A stretch of 64,000 nucleotides of DNA, taken from assembly GCF_049747295.1 (NCBI RefSeq), contig NZ_JBMHJM010000001.1, positions 2,604,001 through 2,668,000 on the forward strand, given 5' to 3'. A program made the position numbers and the translations under genes. How positions within the stretch are numbered: position 1 is the stretch's first letter; every line of letters begins with the position of its first letter. Source of the DNA: Afipia sp049747295. Its GTDB lineage: Bacteria; Pseudomonadota; Alphaproteobacteria; Rhizobiales; Xanthobacteraceae. Under the pieces are notes generated by a model. That model was given only the letters and a program-made list of their open reading frames with translations, was not told where the DNA came from and ran no database searches. Shown here piece after piece: positions 8,612-17,759 of this stretch.

Positions 8612-10726
8612 CGGTTTGATCCAGACCCGGTTGTCGTGAACGGCCGCGCCGCCATAGGGCGCGATCGGATCGGCGCCGGTCAGGGTATTGATGCCGCGTC
8701 CGTCTTCGTAGGCTGCATTCGGCCAGATCGATTCGGCGATCAGCACACCACGCCGGACGCCATCGAACAGCTTGGCATGCAGGCGCACCTCGCCGCGACG
8801 ATTGCCGAGGATCACCTTGTCGCCGTCGCTAATCGACAGCGCTGCGGCATCGTCCGGATGGATCATCACCGTTGGCTTCTGCTCGCGGCCGAGTGCAGTG
8901 GGCGTTTCCGTGAACGTCGAATTGAGGAAGCTGCGTGCCGGTGAGGTCGCCAGCCGGAAGCCGTGCTCTTCATCTGCCTCTTCGATCACCTGCCAGTGAT
9001 CCGGCAGCACCGGCATGTCATCGACGGGGCCGGAATGCCACGGACTGCGGAACGGCACTGTGGGCCATTCCGGCTTGAAGCGGAATTTGCCGCCGGGCCA
9101 TGCGAAGCCCTTGGTGTAGTGCGCGGTGTCGAAATCCGGTTGACAGTCGACCCAGCGGTTACGCTTCAGACTTTCCCAATCGCCCCAGCCCGAATGCTGC
9201 AAGGTCCAATCGATGATCTCGTGCGGACTCATGTCGAAGCCGCGATGCTCCGCGCCAAGCCGTTTCGCCAACCCAACGATCACCTCGTGATTGGAGCGGC
9301 ATTCTCCGGGCGCTTCGATCAGCTTGGGCCCGGCGAGAATGTACTGGTGTCCGCCGCCCTGGTAGACATCGTCGTGTTCCAAAAACATGGTGGCCGGCAA
9401 CACCAGGTCAGCGACCTGGGCAGTCTCCGTCATGAATTGCTCGTGGACGCAGACGAACAGGTCCTCGCGCGCGAATCCCTGTTTGACGAGAGTCTGGTTG
9501 GGCGCCACGGAGATCGGGTTGGTGTTCTGGATCAGCATGGCCGTGACCGGCGGGCCGTTCCACAGGGCCTCTGCGTCGCCACACAACACCGCTCCGATGC
9601 GCGACTGGTCGAGCGAACGGATCGAGGGATCGACGGCGTCGAGTCCTTCGATCAGTGTCTTGTCCCAGTGAAAGATCGCGCCGTTGTTGTGAAACGCGCC
9701 GCCGCCTTCGTAACGCCAGGCGCCGGTGACGGCGGCAATGCAACTCGCCGCATGCATGTTGGGCGCGCCGTTGCGTGAGCGCGAAAATCCGTAACCGAGC
9801 CGGAAATACGTTCGCTTGGTATCTCCGACGAGTCGGGCGAATTCCTCGATGGTCTCCACCGGACAGCCGGTGATCCGCGACGCCCACTCCGGCCCGCGGC
9901 TGCGCAGATGCTCTTCGAGCTCGAGCGGTGCATCGGTGTGCTGCGCGAGGAAATCGCGGTCGGCTTTTCCGTCACGAAACACGCAGTGCATCACTGCGCA
10001 GGCGAGTGCGCCATCAGTGCCGGGGCGGATCAGGATCGGCAGGTCGGCCTGTAGCATGGTGCCGTTCATGTAGACGTCGATGGCGACAATCTTGGCGCCG
10101 CGGTCCTTGCGCGCGCGCACCGCGTGGGTCATCACGTTGACCTGCGTGCTCACGGCATTGGTGCCCCAGATCACCACGCAGTCCGACTTTGCCATCTCGC
10201 GCGGATCGGGGCCTGCAAGAAGCCCAGTGCCGGCGATGAAGCCCGTCCACGCGGGGTTGACGCAAATGGTCGAATGGAAGCCGGAATATTTCTTGACGTG
10301 ACGCAGGCGGTGGATGCCGTCCCGCATCACCAGTCCCATGGTTCCGGCATATTGATAGGGCCAGATCGCTTCCGATCCGTGCCGCTGTTCGGCTTTGATG
10401 AACGCTTCGGCGACGAGGTCGAGCGCATCGTCCCATGCGATCGGCTCGAACGTGCCGGAGCCTTTTGCGCCGGTCCGCCGCAGCGGCTGCAGCAGGCGAT
10501 CCGGATGATGGATGCGCTCGGCGTAGCGCGCGACCTTGGCGCAAATCACGCCAGCGGTGTAGCCATTGTCCGCCGCACCACGGACGCGGCCGATGGTGCG
10601 TTCGTCGAGGATGTCCACCTCGAGCGCGCAGGTGGAAGGGCAATCGTGCGGACAGGCCGTGGCCGCAGTGCGAATGGGCTTTACCGCAGCGCTGCGAGCG
10701 GTCTTGGGACGGAACATCTCGTTCAT
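8600..10726 (-). CDS. Molybdopterin-dependent oxidoreductase (DMSO reductase superfamily)
   Basis: 708 residues. The N terminus has a [4Fe-4S] motif: Cys25, Cys29 and Cys33 in ACPHDCPSTCALEV, plus Cys62 in GVICAKVARY. The central Mo-bis-MGD region includes VIWGTNAVSTQVNVMTHAVR and LIQNTNPISVAPNQ, and the C terminus is a dinucleotide-binding barrel (FTETPTALGREQKPTVMIHP, IAPYGGAAVHDNRVW). No Tat signal is seen, so it is probably cytoplasmic. No electron-transfer subunit lies beside it. The substrate is unknown; relatives are annotated as formate dehydrogenase-like or generic molybdopterin oxidoreductases. The start is taken at MNEMFRPK; an ATG 12 codons upstream is possible. Divergent from the Mo-hydroxylase at 10966, suggesting both depend on molybdenum cofactor. 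Confidence 0.88.
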   Translation of the reverse strand: MNEMFRPKTARSAAVKPIRTAATACPHDCPSTCALEVDILDERTIGRVRGAADNGYTAGVICAKVARYAERIHHPDRLLQPLRRTGAKGSGTFEPIAWDDALDLVAEAFIKAEQRHGSEAIWPYQYAGTMGLVMRDGIHRLRHVKKYSGFHSTICVNPAWTGFIAGTGLLAGPDPREMAKSDCVVIWGTNAVSTQVNVMTHAVRARKDRGAKIVAIDVYMNGTMLQADLPILIRPGTDGALACAVMHCVFRDGKADRDFLAQHTDAPLELEEHLRSRGPEWASRITGCPVETIEEFARLVGDTKRTYFRLGYGFSRSRNGAPNMHAASCIAAVTGAWRYEGGGAFHNNGAIFHWDKTLIEGLDAVDPSIRSLDQSRIGAVLCGDAEALWNGPPVTAMLIQNTNPISVAPNQTLVKQGFAREDLFVCVHEQFMTETAQVADLVLPATMFLEHDDVYQGGGHQYILAGPKLIEAPGECRSNHEVIVGLAKRLGAEHRGFDMSPHEIIDWTLQHSGWGDWESLKRNRWVDCQPDFDTAHYTKGFAWPGGKFRFKPEWPTVPFRSPWHSGPVDDMPVLPDHWQVIEEADEEHGFRLATSPARSFLNSTFTETPTALGREQKPTVMIHPDDAAALSISDGDKVILGNRRGEVRLHAKLFDGVRRGVLIAESIWPNAAYEDGRGINTLTGADPIAPYGGAAVHDNRVWIKPSVN

Positions 10727-10965
10727 GGCGCCAAGTTTAGTCGGATGTCCGAGGACATGCAAAGCGTCGCGGAAGGCACCCTTCTGCCTGATTTTAGCTC
10801 GGAAAAATCAGTCTGTACGACTCAACGCAGGGGATGCAGATGTGCTATGCGAAGCCCAACCCGCAGGGGGCTATGCTGCTTCCGCCTTGGGGACTATCTC
10901 TGTCTTGAAGACGTGGGGAGATGCCGCCCGCATGAGCCCCTGTGAAGCCAATTGAGGAATTGTCG

Positions 10966-13278
10966 ATGAATATTCTGCCCGGCAACATGCGTTTCGGCGC
11001 GGGCCAGTCCGTCAAGCGTCTCGAAGACCAAAGACTTCTCACCGGTACGGGGCATTTCATCGACGACAAGCCGGAAGACGGCGCGCTTTGGCTGTACGTC
11101 CTGCGGTCGCCACATGCTCATGCGAACATCAAGTCGATTGACGCCAAATCGGCCTCTGAGCTTCCGGGGATCAAAGCGATTTTCACCGGCGCCGATCTGG
11201 TCGCGGACAATATTGGCTCGCTGCCGACCTTGCCGATTTTCAAACGGCCCGATGGTTCGGCTTTGGCGGCTCCTCCACGCCGGCTGCTGGCCCATGAGAC
11301 CGTGCGGTTCGCCGGTGAGCCGGTCGCGGCCGTAGTTGCCACGTCTCGTAGCGCGGCCCAGACTGCGGCTGAAGCCATCGTGGTCGATTACGACGTGTTG
11401 CCGGCCGTCGTCGATCCTGTTGCAGCGGTCGCGCCCGGAGCGCCTGTGGTATGGAAGGATGCACCGGACAATATCGCGGCTGCGATGAGCTATGGCGATG
11501 CCGAGGCTGTCGAAGCGGCGTTTGCCAAGGCCAAGCATGTCGTATCGCTCGACATCGTGAGCCAGCGCCTTGTGCCGGCGGCGATGGAGCCGCGCAGTAC
11601 GATTGCGGAAGTCGACAAGAAGACCGGACGGCTGACGCTTTACGTGCAGTCACAAACTCCGACTGCCACGCGTGACGTTCTTGCTGATGCGGTGCTGAAA
11701 CGCCCGAAGGACAGCGTTCACGTGCTGGTCGGGGATATCGGGGGCGGCTTCGGCCAGAAGACCAATCTCTCTCCGGAGGACGGTATTGTCGCCTACGCCG
11801 CAACGAAACTCGGCGGCAAGGTGCGTTGGCGCGGCGAGCGTATCGATGAGTTCGTTGGCGGCTCGCATGGCCGCGACCTGACATCTGTCGGAGAGTTCGC
11901 GCTCGATGAAAAGGGACGGGTGCAGGCGTTCCGCGTGCGCTCGTATGGCGGTACGGGCGCCTACCTGACAGGCGCCGGCCTGATCATTCCGCTGGTGCTT
12001 GGTCCGTTCGTCGCCACGGGTGTTTACGACCTTCCACTGATCCACTTCGACATCAAGGCGGTGCTGACGAATACTGCGCCAACCGGGCCTTATCGCGGCG
12101 CCGGGCGGCCGGAAGCGGTCTTCATTGTCGAGCGATTGATGGATGCGGCGGCGCGCCAGCTCAAGATGGACCCGCGCCAGATCCGCAAGGTGAATTTCAT
12201 CAAGCCGGCGCAGATTCCCTACAAGAACGCTGTCGGTCAGGTTTACGACAGCGGCGCCTTCGCTCACATGCTTGAACGTGCGTCGGAGCTCTCGGACTGG
12301 AACGGGTTTGCTGCGCGCAAGAAGGCGGCGAAGAAGAAAGGCCTGCTCTATGGCCGCGGTCTCACAAGCTACATCGAATGGACCGGCGGTCGCGTGCACG
12401 TTGAGAAAGTGACGATTTCGGCGACCACTGAAGGACGCGTCGTCTTGCATTCGGGCACCCAGGCCATGGGGCAAGGCCTGCAGACGGCCTATTCGCAGAT
12501 CGCCGCGACCGCACTCGGTATTCCGATCGATCGCATCGACGTGATCCAAGGCAACACGGATCTTGCGACCGGCGGCGGCAGCGTAGGCTCGCGCTCGTTG
12601 TTCGTTGGCGGCACCGCGGTTGCGGTCTCGACTGTTGATCTCATCGAAAAGGCGCGCGAGAAAGCATCGAACCTTCTTGAAGCTTCATTGGGTGACATCG
12701 AATACAGTGATGGCTGGTTGACGGTGGTCGGCACCGACCGTCGCGTCAGCCTGTTCGATCTGGCGAAGCACGAGCAGGGCGGCCGGCTGAGCGTCGACAG
12801 CCAGGGCGAGGTGGATGCACCAAGCTGGCCAAATGGCACGCACATCTGCGAAGTCGAGATCGATCCGCAGACCGGCATCACCAGCGTGGTGCGTTACACC
12901 ACGGTCGACGACGTCGGGATCGCCATCAATCCCATGCTGGTCGCAGGGCAGATCCATGGCGGCGTGGCGCAGGGGATTGGTCAGGCGTTGTATGAAGGCG
13001 TCGCCTACGATGCTGAAGGTCAATTGATCACCGCGACGTATCAGGATTACTGCATCCCGCGCGCCAGCGACATTCCGCCGATCGAGGTCACGCTCGATGA
13101 AGCGGCGCCTTGCAAAACGAATCCCTTGGGGGCCAAAGGCTGTGGCGAATCGGGAGCGATCGGCGGACCGCCCTGTGTCACCAACGCCGTCATCGATGCG
13201 TTGAGCGAGCTTGGCGTCAAAACCCTGCAGACGCCGCTCTCGCCAATGAAGGTCTGGGAAGCCATTCGCGCGGCATAA
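10966..13278 (+). CDS. Xanthine dehydrogenase-family molybdopterin-binding large subunit (CoxL form II-like)
   Basis: 770 residues. Large subunit of a molybdenum hydroxylase: N-terminal Ald_Xan_dh fold (SVKRLEDQRLLTGTGHF), the glycine-rich GDIGGGFGQKTN, the active-site loop PYRGAGRPEAVF near residue 375 and the catalytic glutamate E728 in GCGESGAIGGPP. The loop is the RGAGR type of form II proteins, not the AYXCSFR loop of true CO dehydrogenase, so the substrate is probably a heterocycle or aldehyde. The start ATG 10966 has GAGGA seven bases upstream. Such enzymes normally come with FAD and [2Fe-2S] subunits; neither is adjacent, so partners must be elsewhere. Confidence 0.9.
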   Translation: MNILPGNMRFGAGQSVKRLEDQRLLTGTGHFIDDKPEDGALWLYVLRSPHAHANIKSIDAKSASELPGIKAIFTGADLVADNIGSLPTLPIFKRPDGSALAAPPRRLLAHETVRFAGEPVAAVVATSRSAAQTAAEAIVVDYDVLPAVVDPVAAVAPGAPVVWKDAPDNIAAAMSYGDAEAVEAAFAKAKHVVSLDIVSQRLVPAAMEPRSTIAEVDKKTGRLTLYVQSQTPTATRDVLADAVLKRPKDSVHVLVGDIGGGFGQKTNLSPEDGIVAYAATKLGGKVRWRGERIDEFVGGSHGRDLTSVGEFALDEKGRVQAFRVRSYGGTGAYLTGAGLIIPLVLGPFVATGVYDLPLIHFDIKAVLTNTAPTGPYRGAGRPEAVFIVERLMDAAARQLKMDPRQIRKVNFIKPAQIPYKNAVGQVYDSGAFAHMLERASELSDWNGFAARKKAAKKKGLLYGRGLTSYIEWTGGRVHVEKVTISATTEGRVVLHSGTQAMGQGLQTAYSQIAATALGIPIDRIDVIQGNTDLATGGGSVGSRSLFVGGTAVAVSTVDLIEKAREKASNLLEASLGDIEYSDGWLTVVGTDRRVSLFDLAKHEQGGRLSVDSQGEVDAPSWPNGTHICEVEIDPQTGITSVVRYTTVDDVGIAINPMLVAGQIHGGVAQGIGQALYEGVAYDAEGQLITATYQDYCIPRASDIPPIEVTLDEAAPCKTNPLGAKGCGESGAIGGPPCVTNAVIDALSELGVKTLQTPLSPMKVWEAIRAA

Positions 13279-13302
13279 CCGGACGAGCCGGGAGTTGGAC
13301 CA

Positions 13303-14178
13303 TCAGTTCGGCCCATCTCCCGCTGCCCGGAGCGCGGTCAGGCCTTCGCGATAGGTTGGATAGGCCAGCGTCACGCCGAGCTCGTCGCGCAGGCGGAGAT
13401 TTCGGACGCGTTTGTTCTCGGCAAAGAATGACCGGCCCATCTCGGTGAGGCCGGCATTTTCGATGTCGAGTTCGCGCGGCGGCTCGCAACCGCAGAGGTT
13501 TGCGGCAAACGTCACCACGTCCTGTGGCGGCGCCGGTTCATTATCCGTCACGTTGTAGATTCTTCCCGCGTATGGCCGGTCCAGCGACGCGTCGACCGCG
13601 CGCGCAATGTCCTCGACATGGATGCGGTTGAACACTTGCCCGGGTTTGATCACGCGGCGTGCCGTCTCTTTGGCCAATTGCACAAGCTGGTTCTGGCCCG
13701 GACCATAAATGCCGGCGAGCCGGAAGATGTGGACCGCGACATCATTCGCCGCGCCGAATGAAAGCCACGCCTGTTCGGCATTCGCGCGATAACGCGAGCG
13801 TGCATTGCCCGGATTGACGGAAGTATCTTCGTCAACCCATGCGCCATCATGGTTGCCATAGACGCCAACGGTCGACAGATAGCCGATCCAACGTAAGTTC
13901 GGAGCTGCGGCGATATGCTGCGCGAAGGCGATCAGAACCGGATCGCCATCCGCGGCCGGCGGCGCCGAGATCAGCACAGCTTCGGCTGCCTGCAGGTCGG
14001 CTTCGATCTCGCCGTCGCTTTCATCCGGGCTGAAAACTCGCGCGATCAGGCCGGAGCTTGAAAGCACCTCCGCCTTATCACGTGAGCGCACGGTTCCAGT
14101 TACGCTGTGCCCATTCGCCAGGTGCCGTTCGGCGATGTATCTGCCGCTGTAACCGAGACCGAAGACAAAGAGTTTCAC
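13303..14178 (-). CDS. NAD(P)-binding SDR-like (YeeZ-type) protein
   Basis: 291 residues starting with a Rossmann dinucleotide-binding segment, MKLFVFGLGYSGRYIAERHL (GxGYSG). It has further extended-SDR marks such as LRWIGYLSTVGVYGNHDG and RLAGIYGPGQNQL, where the usual YxxxK tyrosine/lysine pair is not clear. It resembles E. coli YeeZ and atypical NAD-dependent epimerase/dehydratases, many of which have no known reaction. It is convergent with the Mo-hydroxylase gene (24-base gap) and divergent from the small gene at 14252. Cytoplasmic; no signal peptide or membrane helix. Confidence 0.85.
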   Translation of the reverse strand: MKLFVFGLGYSGRYIAERHLANGHSVTGTVRSRDKAEVLSSSGLIARVFSPDESDGEIEADLQAAEAVLISAPPAADGDPVLIAFAQHIAAAPNLRWIGYLSTVGVYGNHDGAWVDEDTSVNPGNARSRYRANAEQAWLSFGAANDVAVHIFRLAGIYGPGQNQLVQLAKETARRVIKPGQVFNRIHVEDIARAVDASLDRPYAGRIYNVTDNEPAPPQDVVTFAANLCGCEPPRELDIENAGLTEMGRSFFAENKRVRNLRLRDELGVTLAYPTYREGLTALRAAGDGPN

Positions 14179-14251
14179 GAAAAGGCCCTGTTCAAAATTA
14201 CCAATGCAACGTACCTATCGTCCAACAATACTTCAAAAATTGGAGCACTAG

Positions 14252-14524
14252 GTGAGCGACTACGATCCGCTTCGCGAATATTTGTCGCAGCAGACCGCGA
14301 TCGAACTGGTTCTGACCTTCGATCAGATCGAGGACATCCTCGGCTTTGCGCTGCCGCGTGCCTCGCAGCGGGCGACGTGGTGGGAGAAAGAACGCAATCC
14401 CGAAAATGCGCGGCCTCAACGCGATGCCATTCGCGATGGCGGCTACGAGGCGACACGACTCGGCGACGGCAAGGGTGTTCGCTTTCGTAAGCTGTCCGCG
14501 GGCCGATTCAGGCCGAAACACTAA
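14252..14524 (+). CDS. Small DUF7662-type protein
   Basis: 90 residues from a GTG start at 14252, with GGAG nine bases upstream. The sequence YDPLREYLSQQT, LTFDQIEDILGFALP and TWWEKERNP matches the pattern of small proteins grouped under DUF7662 (a short conserved domain of unknown function found in defence- and mobile-element-associated as well as ordinary loci). The family name is from memory and is not certain. It contains no Cys, no signal and no membrane helix; the C terminus is basic. The 3' end overlaps the convergent binding-protein gene by 4 bases. Confidence 0.65.
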   Translation: MSDYDPLREYLSQQTAIELVLTFDQIEDILGFALPRASQRATWWEKERNPENARPQRDAIRDGGYEATRLGDGKGVRFRKLSAGRFRPKH

Positions 14525-15231
14525 TTTCCCGATCTGCTTAGAAAGCCTGCGCGCTGCCTGGCACCGTGCTGTTCAGATGCGGTCAGCAGTTTGATCAGCG
14601 TGGTTGCGGCGGTCGCGTGGGTGGTCTGCCCTGTGGGTGTGGCGGCATACATCGTCGCCAACTCGCATCCGGGAGGCAGCGGTCCGATCAACGTTAGCCC
14701 AGGTGTGTTGAGGATTTCCGTGGTCTGCGTACAGCCGATCGGACGTGCCGCATCGGATGAGGCAAGGTGGCGCATCGCGGTCGCACCATTGGGAAATTCC
14801 CGCAGCCGATCTTTCATGTCGCCGGCGATGCCAAGTTGGCTCAATACTTTGGCGATGTGCTGCCCGGCGGTGGAGGCCTTGGTATCCGGGACAAAGAAGG
14901 CGTCGCAGGCGCGCAGAGAATCGCGCAACGCATCGGCCGTATCGACAGCAACAGCCGGATCGGAGGCCCGCACTGCAATAGCAGCTTCGACGAGGCCGAC
15001 GTCGGTTGCAGCGCCGGACACAATGAACCCGTCACGTGCCAGAGCGTCGAGCACGGCTGTCGTCAGGATCAACACGTCTGCAGGCCGACCGGCCCGCAAT
15101 TTTTCAGCCATTGTGCCGACCGCACCGAATTCGCCTTCAATGACATAGCCGGTGATGTCGCGGAATTTCGCGGCAAGCGAGTCCACAAGTCCCTGAGCGG
15201 CGCCGCCGCTGAGAATTTTGAGCGTGTTCAT
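14521..15231 (-). CDS. ModA-like type 2 periplasmic-binding-fold protein without signal peptide
   Basis: 236 residues. The start MNTLKILSGGAAQGLVDSLA runs straight into the first strand of a type 2 periplasmic binding fold (AGRPADVLILTTAVLDAL, CDAFFVPDTKASTAGQHIAKVL), as in molybdate-binding ModA proteins, but no export signal precedes it. It may be cytoplasmic, or the annotated start may miss an unusual leader; upstream only 10 bases separate it from the Bug protein gene in the same direction, leaving no room for one. Downstream of that gene in the same operon. Ligand unknown. No ABC permease or ATPase genes are near. Confidence 0.75.
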   Translation of the reverse strand: MNTLKILSGGAAQGLVDSLAAKFRDITGYVIEGEFGAVGTMAEKLRAGRPADVLILTTAVLDALARDGFIVSGAATDVGLVEAAIAVRASDPAVAVDTADALRDSLRACDAFFVPDTKASTAGQHIAKVLSQLGIAGDMKDRLREFPNGATAMRHLASSDAARPIGCTQTTEILNTPGLTLIGPLPPGCELATMYAATPTGQTTHATAATTLIKLLTASEQHGARQRAGFLSRSGN

Positions 15232-15241
15232 GGGATGGTTT

Positions 15242-16204
15242 TTACTGCGCCTTGTTGTCGATAGTTTTGACGACGTTGGCCCATTTGGCGATGTCGCCGC
15301 GAAGGAATTTGTCGAACTCTTTCGACGTCATGGACATGGGCGCGGCGCCCTGCTTGGCCCACAGGTCAACGACGTCGGGCCGCTTGATAGCGGTGTTGAT
15401 CGCGGCGTTCAATCGCTCGACGATGGGTTGCGGCGTGCCGGCGGGCGCCATGATGCCGAGCCAGATGGTGGCCTCATATCCGGGCACGCCGGCTTCCGCT
15501 ACGGTCGGCACATCCGGCAAGACGCTGGAGCGCGTTGTCCCCGTTGTCGCAAGCGCACGCACTTGTCCCGCGGCGATGTTCGGCGCCATGGTGGTGACCG
15601 CATCGATCATCATCTCGATTTGCCCGCCGATGACATTGTTGCGGGCTTCTCCGCTGCCGCGATGAGGGACGTGAACAATGTTGGTGCCGGTCATGACCTT
15701 AAAGAGTTCGCCGGCCATGTGATACGGCGTGCCCTGTCCGGATGACGCGTAGTTCAGTTTTCCAGGATGAGCTTTGGCGAGCGCGATGAACTCCGACAGG
15801 GCCTTAGCCTGGACCGATGGATGGACCACCAAAACGAGATCGGACCTGTTGATCGGGGCGACAGGGATGAAGTCGCGCATCAGGTCGTAATTCCGTTGCG
15901 GCAAAAGGGATTCGTTTGCCGTCTGGGCATTCGACATCATCAGCAGCGTATAGCCGTCCGCGGGTGCCTTCGCGGCTTCCAATGTCCCGATCACAGCTCC
16001 TGCGCCGGGTCTATTCTCGACGATGAAAGGCTGTTTGAAGTCTTCCTGAAGAATTTTGCCGATCAGCCTTGCTGTCACATCCGCAGGGCCGCCGGCCCCG
16101 AAAGGCACGATGATCTTGACCAGTCGCGATGGAAATTCCTGCGCGAACGATTGCGATGCAAAAAGAGCAGCACAAAAGGCCAGGGCAAACGTCAAGCGAC
16201 CCAT
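15242..16204 (-). CDS. Bug-family tripartite tricarboxylate transporter (TctC) substrate-binding protein
   Basis: 320 residues. The start MGRLTFALAFCAALFASQSF is a signal peptide cut near residue 21, and GAGG starts six bases before this ATG in the transcript sense, so it is preferred over an in-frame start five codons upstream. Family marks are VKIIVPFGAGGPADVTARL, VENRPGAGAVIGTLEAAKAP, DGYTLLMM and VPHRGSGEARNNVIGGQIE. Bug proteins bind carboxylates in the periplasm for TctAB permeases, but most are orphans as here: no tctA or tctB is close. It leads a two-gene operon with the ModA-like protein. Confidence 0.93.
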   Translation of the reverse strand: MGRLTFALAFCAALFASQSFAQEFPSRLVKIIVPFGAGGPADVTARLIGKILQEDFKQPFIVENRPGAGAVIGTLEAAKAPADGYTLLMMSNAQTANESLLPQRNYDLMRDFIPVAPINRSDLVLVVHPSVQAKALSEFIALAKAHPGKLNYASSGQGTPYHMAGELFKVMTGTNIVHVPHRGSGEARNNVIGGQIEMMIDAVTTMAPNIAAGQVRALATTGTTRSSVLPDVPTVAEAGVPGYEATIWLGIMAPAGTPQPIVERLNAAINTAIKRPDVVDLWAKQGAAPMSMTSKEFDKFLRGDIAKWANVVKTIDNKAQ

Positions 16205-16404
16205 CTGTTCCTCATGCATCGTGGTCTTACTGCAGTAGATGCTGAAAGGGACCGGATTACCAGCCGCCCGACATCTAGGTTGCGCTGCAAAATCCGGATC
16301 GTGTCGCAGCGGCTTTAACGATCGCTGCTAAAGTCGAATGACTGTAAGGACTTCGTCGGTATAAAAGGAACGGCCTCAAACAAGAAGTTTACTGGGAGCG
16401 ACAT

Positions 16405-17598
16405 ATGAAATCAAAATTGCTTGCTGCTGCGGTTGCAGCATTTTGCGTATCGACGGCGTTGCCGGCCGCAGCGCAGGTCAAGATCGGCATTCTGAACGAC
16501 CAGTCCGGTGTGTACGCTGACTACGGCGGTAAGGGATCCGTCGAGATTGCCAAGATGGCTGTCGAGGACTTCGGGGGCGAAGTGCTCGGACAGAAGATCG
16601 AGATCGTCCAGGCCGATCACCAGAACAAGCCGGACCTCGCCGTGAGCATCGCGCGCAAATGGTACGAGGTTGAAGGCGTCGACATGATCACCGAGCTGAC
16701 CACGTCCTCGGTCGCGCTCGCCGTGCAGGATCTGTCCAAGCAGATGAAGAAGATCGACATCGTAGTCGGTGCCGCATCCTCGCGTATTACCGGTGATGCC
16801 TGCTCGCCCTACGGTTTCCACTGGGCGTTCGATACTCATGCGCTGGGTGTCGGAACGGGCGGCGCGCTGACTGAAGCCGGCGGCAATACCTGGTTCTTCC
16901 TCACGGCGGACTACGCGTTCGGATATTCGCTGGAAGAAGATACCGGCAACATCGTCAAGTCCAAGGGCGGCAAGGTGCTCGGATCGGTTCGCCATCCGCT
17001 GAATTCGTCTGACTTTGCCTCCTTCCTGCTGCAGGCACAGAATTCAAAGGCGAAGGTCATCGGTCTTGCGAATGCCGGTCTCGACACCACCAATTCGGTG
17101 AAGCAAGCGGCGGAATTCGGCATCGTGGCCGGCGGCCAGAAGCTTGCGGGTCTGCTGCTGACGCTGGCAGAGGTGCATGGTCTCGGTCTGCAGGCAGCCC
17201 AGGGTCTCGTGCTGACCGAAGGTTACTACTGGGATCTGAACGACAAGACGCGCGATCTTGGACAGCGCTTCTTCAAACGCACAGGCCGCATGCCGAACAT
17301 GATTCAGGCGGGCACCTATTCCGCCGTGCTGCAGTATCTGAAGGCGGTGAAGGCTGCAGGAACCAAGGATACGGAGGCGGTTACCAAGAAGCTCAAGGAG
17401 CTTCCGGTCAACGACGACTTCGCCCAGGGCGGCAAGGTACTGGCCAACGGCCGCATGGTGCATGACCTCTATCTGTTCGAAGTCAAGAAGCCGTCGGAAT
17501 CCAAGAAGCCATGGGACTACTACAAGCTGATCTCGACCGTCCCCGGCGACAAGGCTTTCCCGGCTGCGAAGGACAGCGGCTGCCCGCTGACCAAGTAA
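16405..17598 (+). CDS. ABC transporter substrate-binding protein, branched-chain amino acid (LivJ) type
   Basis: 397 residues. Signal peptide MKSKLLAAAVAAFCVSTALP with cleavage near AAAQ (residue 24), then the type 1 periplasmic binding fold of Peripla_BP_6 (VKIGILNDQSGVYADYGGKG, FFLTADYAFGYSLEEDTGNI, GTYSAVLQYLKAVKAAGT). GGGAG lies just upstream of the ATG. Family members bind amino acids, amides, urea or aromatic acids. No liv permease or ATPase genes are adjacent, so it must work with a transporter encoded elsewhere or as a receptor. A strong hairpin follows the gene. Confidence 0.92.
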   Translation: MKSKLLAAAVAAFCVSTALPAAAQVKIGILNDQSGVYADYGGKGSVEIAKMAVEDFGGEVLGQKIEIVQADHQNKPDLAVSIARKWYEVEGVDMITELTTSSVALAVQDLSKQMKKIDIVVGAASSRITGDACSPYGFHWAFDTHALGVGTGGALTEAGGNTWFFLTADYAFGYSLEEDTGNIVKSKGGKVLGSVRHPLNSSDFASFLLQAQNSKAKVIGLANAGLDTTNSVKQAAEFGIVAGGQKLAGLLLTLAEVHGLGLQAAQGLVLTEGYYWDLNDKTRDLGQRFFKRTGRMPNMIQAGTYSAVLQYLKAVKAAGTKDTEAVTKKLKELPVNDDFAQGGKVLANGRMVHDLYLFEVKKPSESKKPWDYYKLISTVPGDKAFPAAKDSGCPLTK

Positions 17599-17619
17599 AG
17601 CGAACCACGAAAGTCAAGC

Positions 17620-17653
17620 ATTCCGGTCCGGCGCGTGTTCGCCGGGCCGGAAT
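17620..17653 (+). terminator. Hairpin after the LivJ-like gene
   Basis: A 14-bp stem with one G-U pair (attccggtccggcg / cgccgggccggaat, loop cgtgtt) stands 21 bases after the stop. There is no T-run, so termination is likely but not typical. Confidence 0.5.
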
Positions 17654-17759
17654 GTCCAAGCGGCCAAATATTTCAATCCGCGTGAATTTTAATCATTGTT
17701 CTTAAGCATCCGGCGCTGATTGTCTTTTTGATGAGACAGCAGCGCGCTAGTAAAATCGC

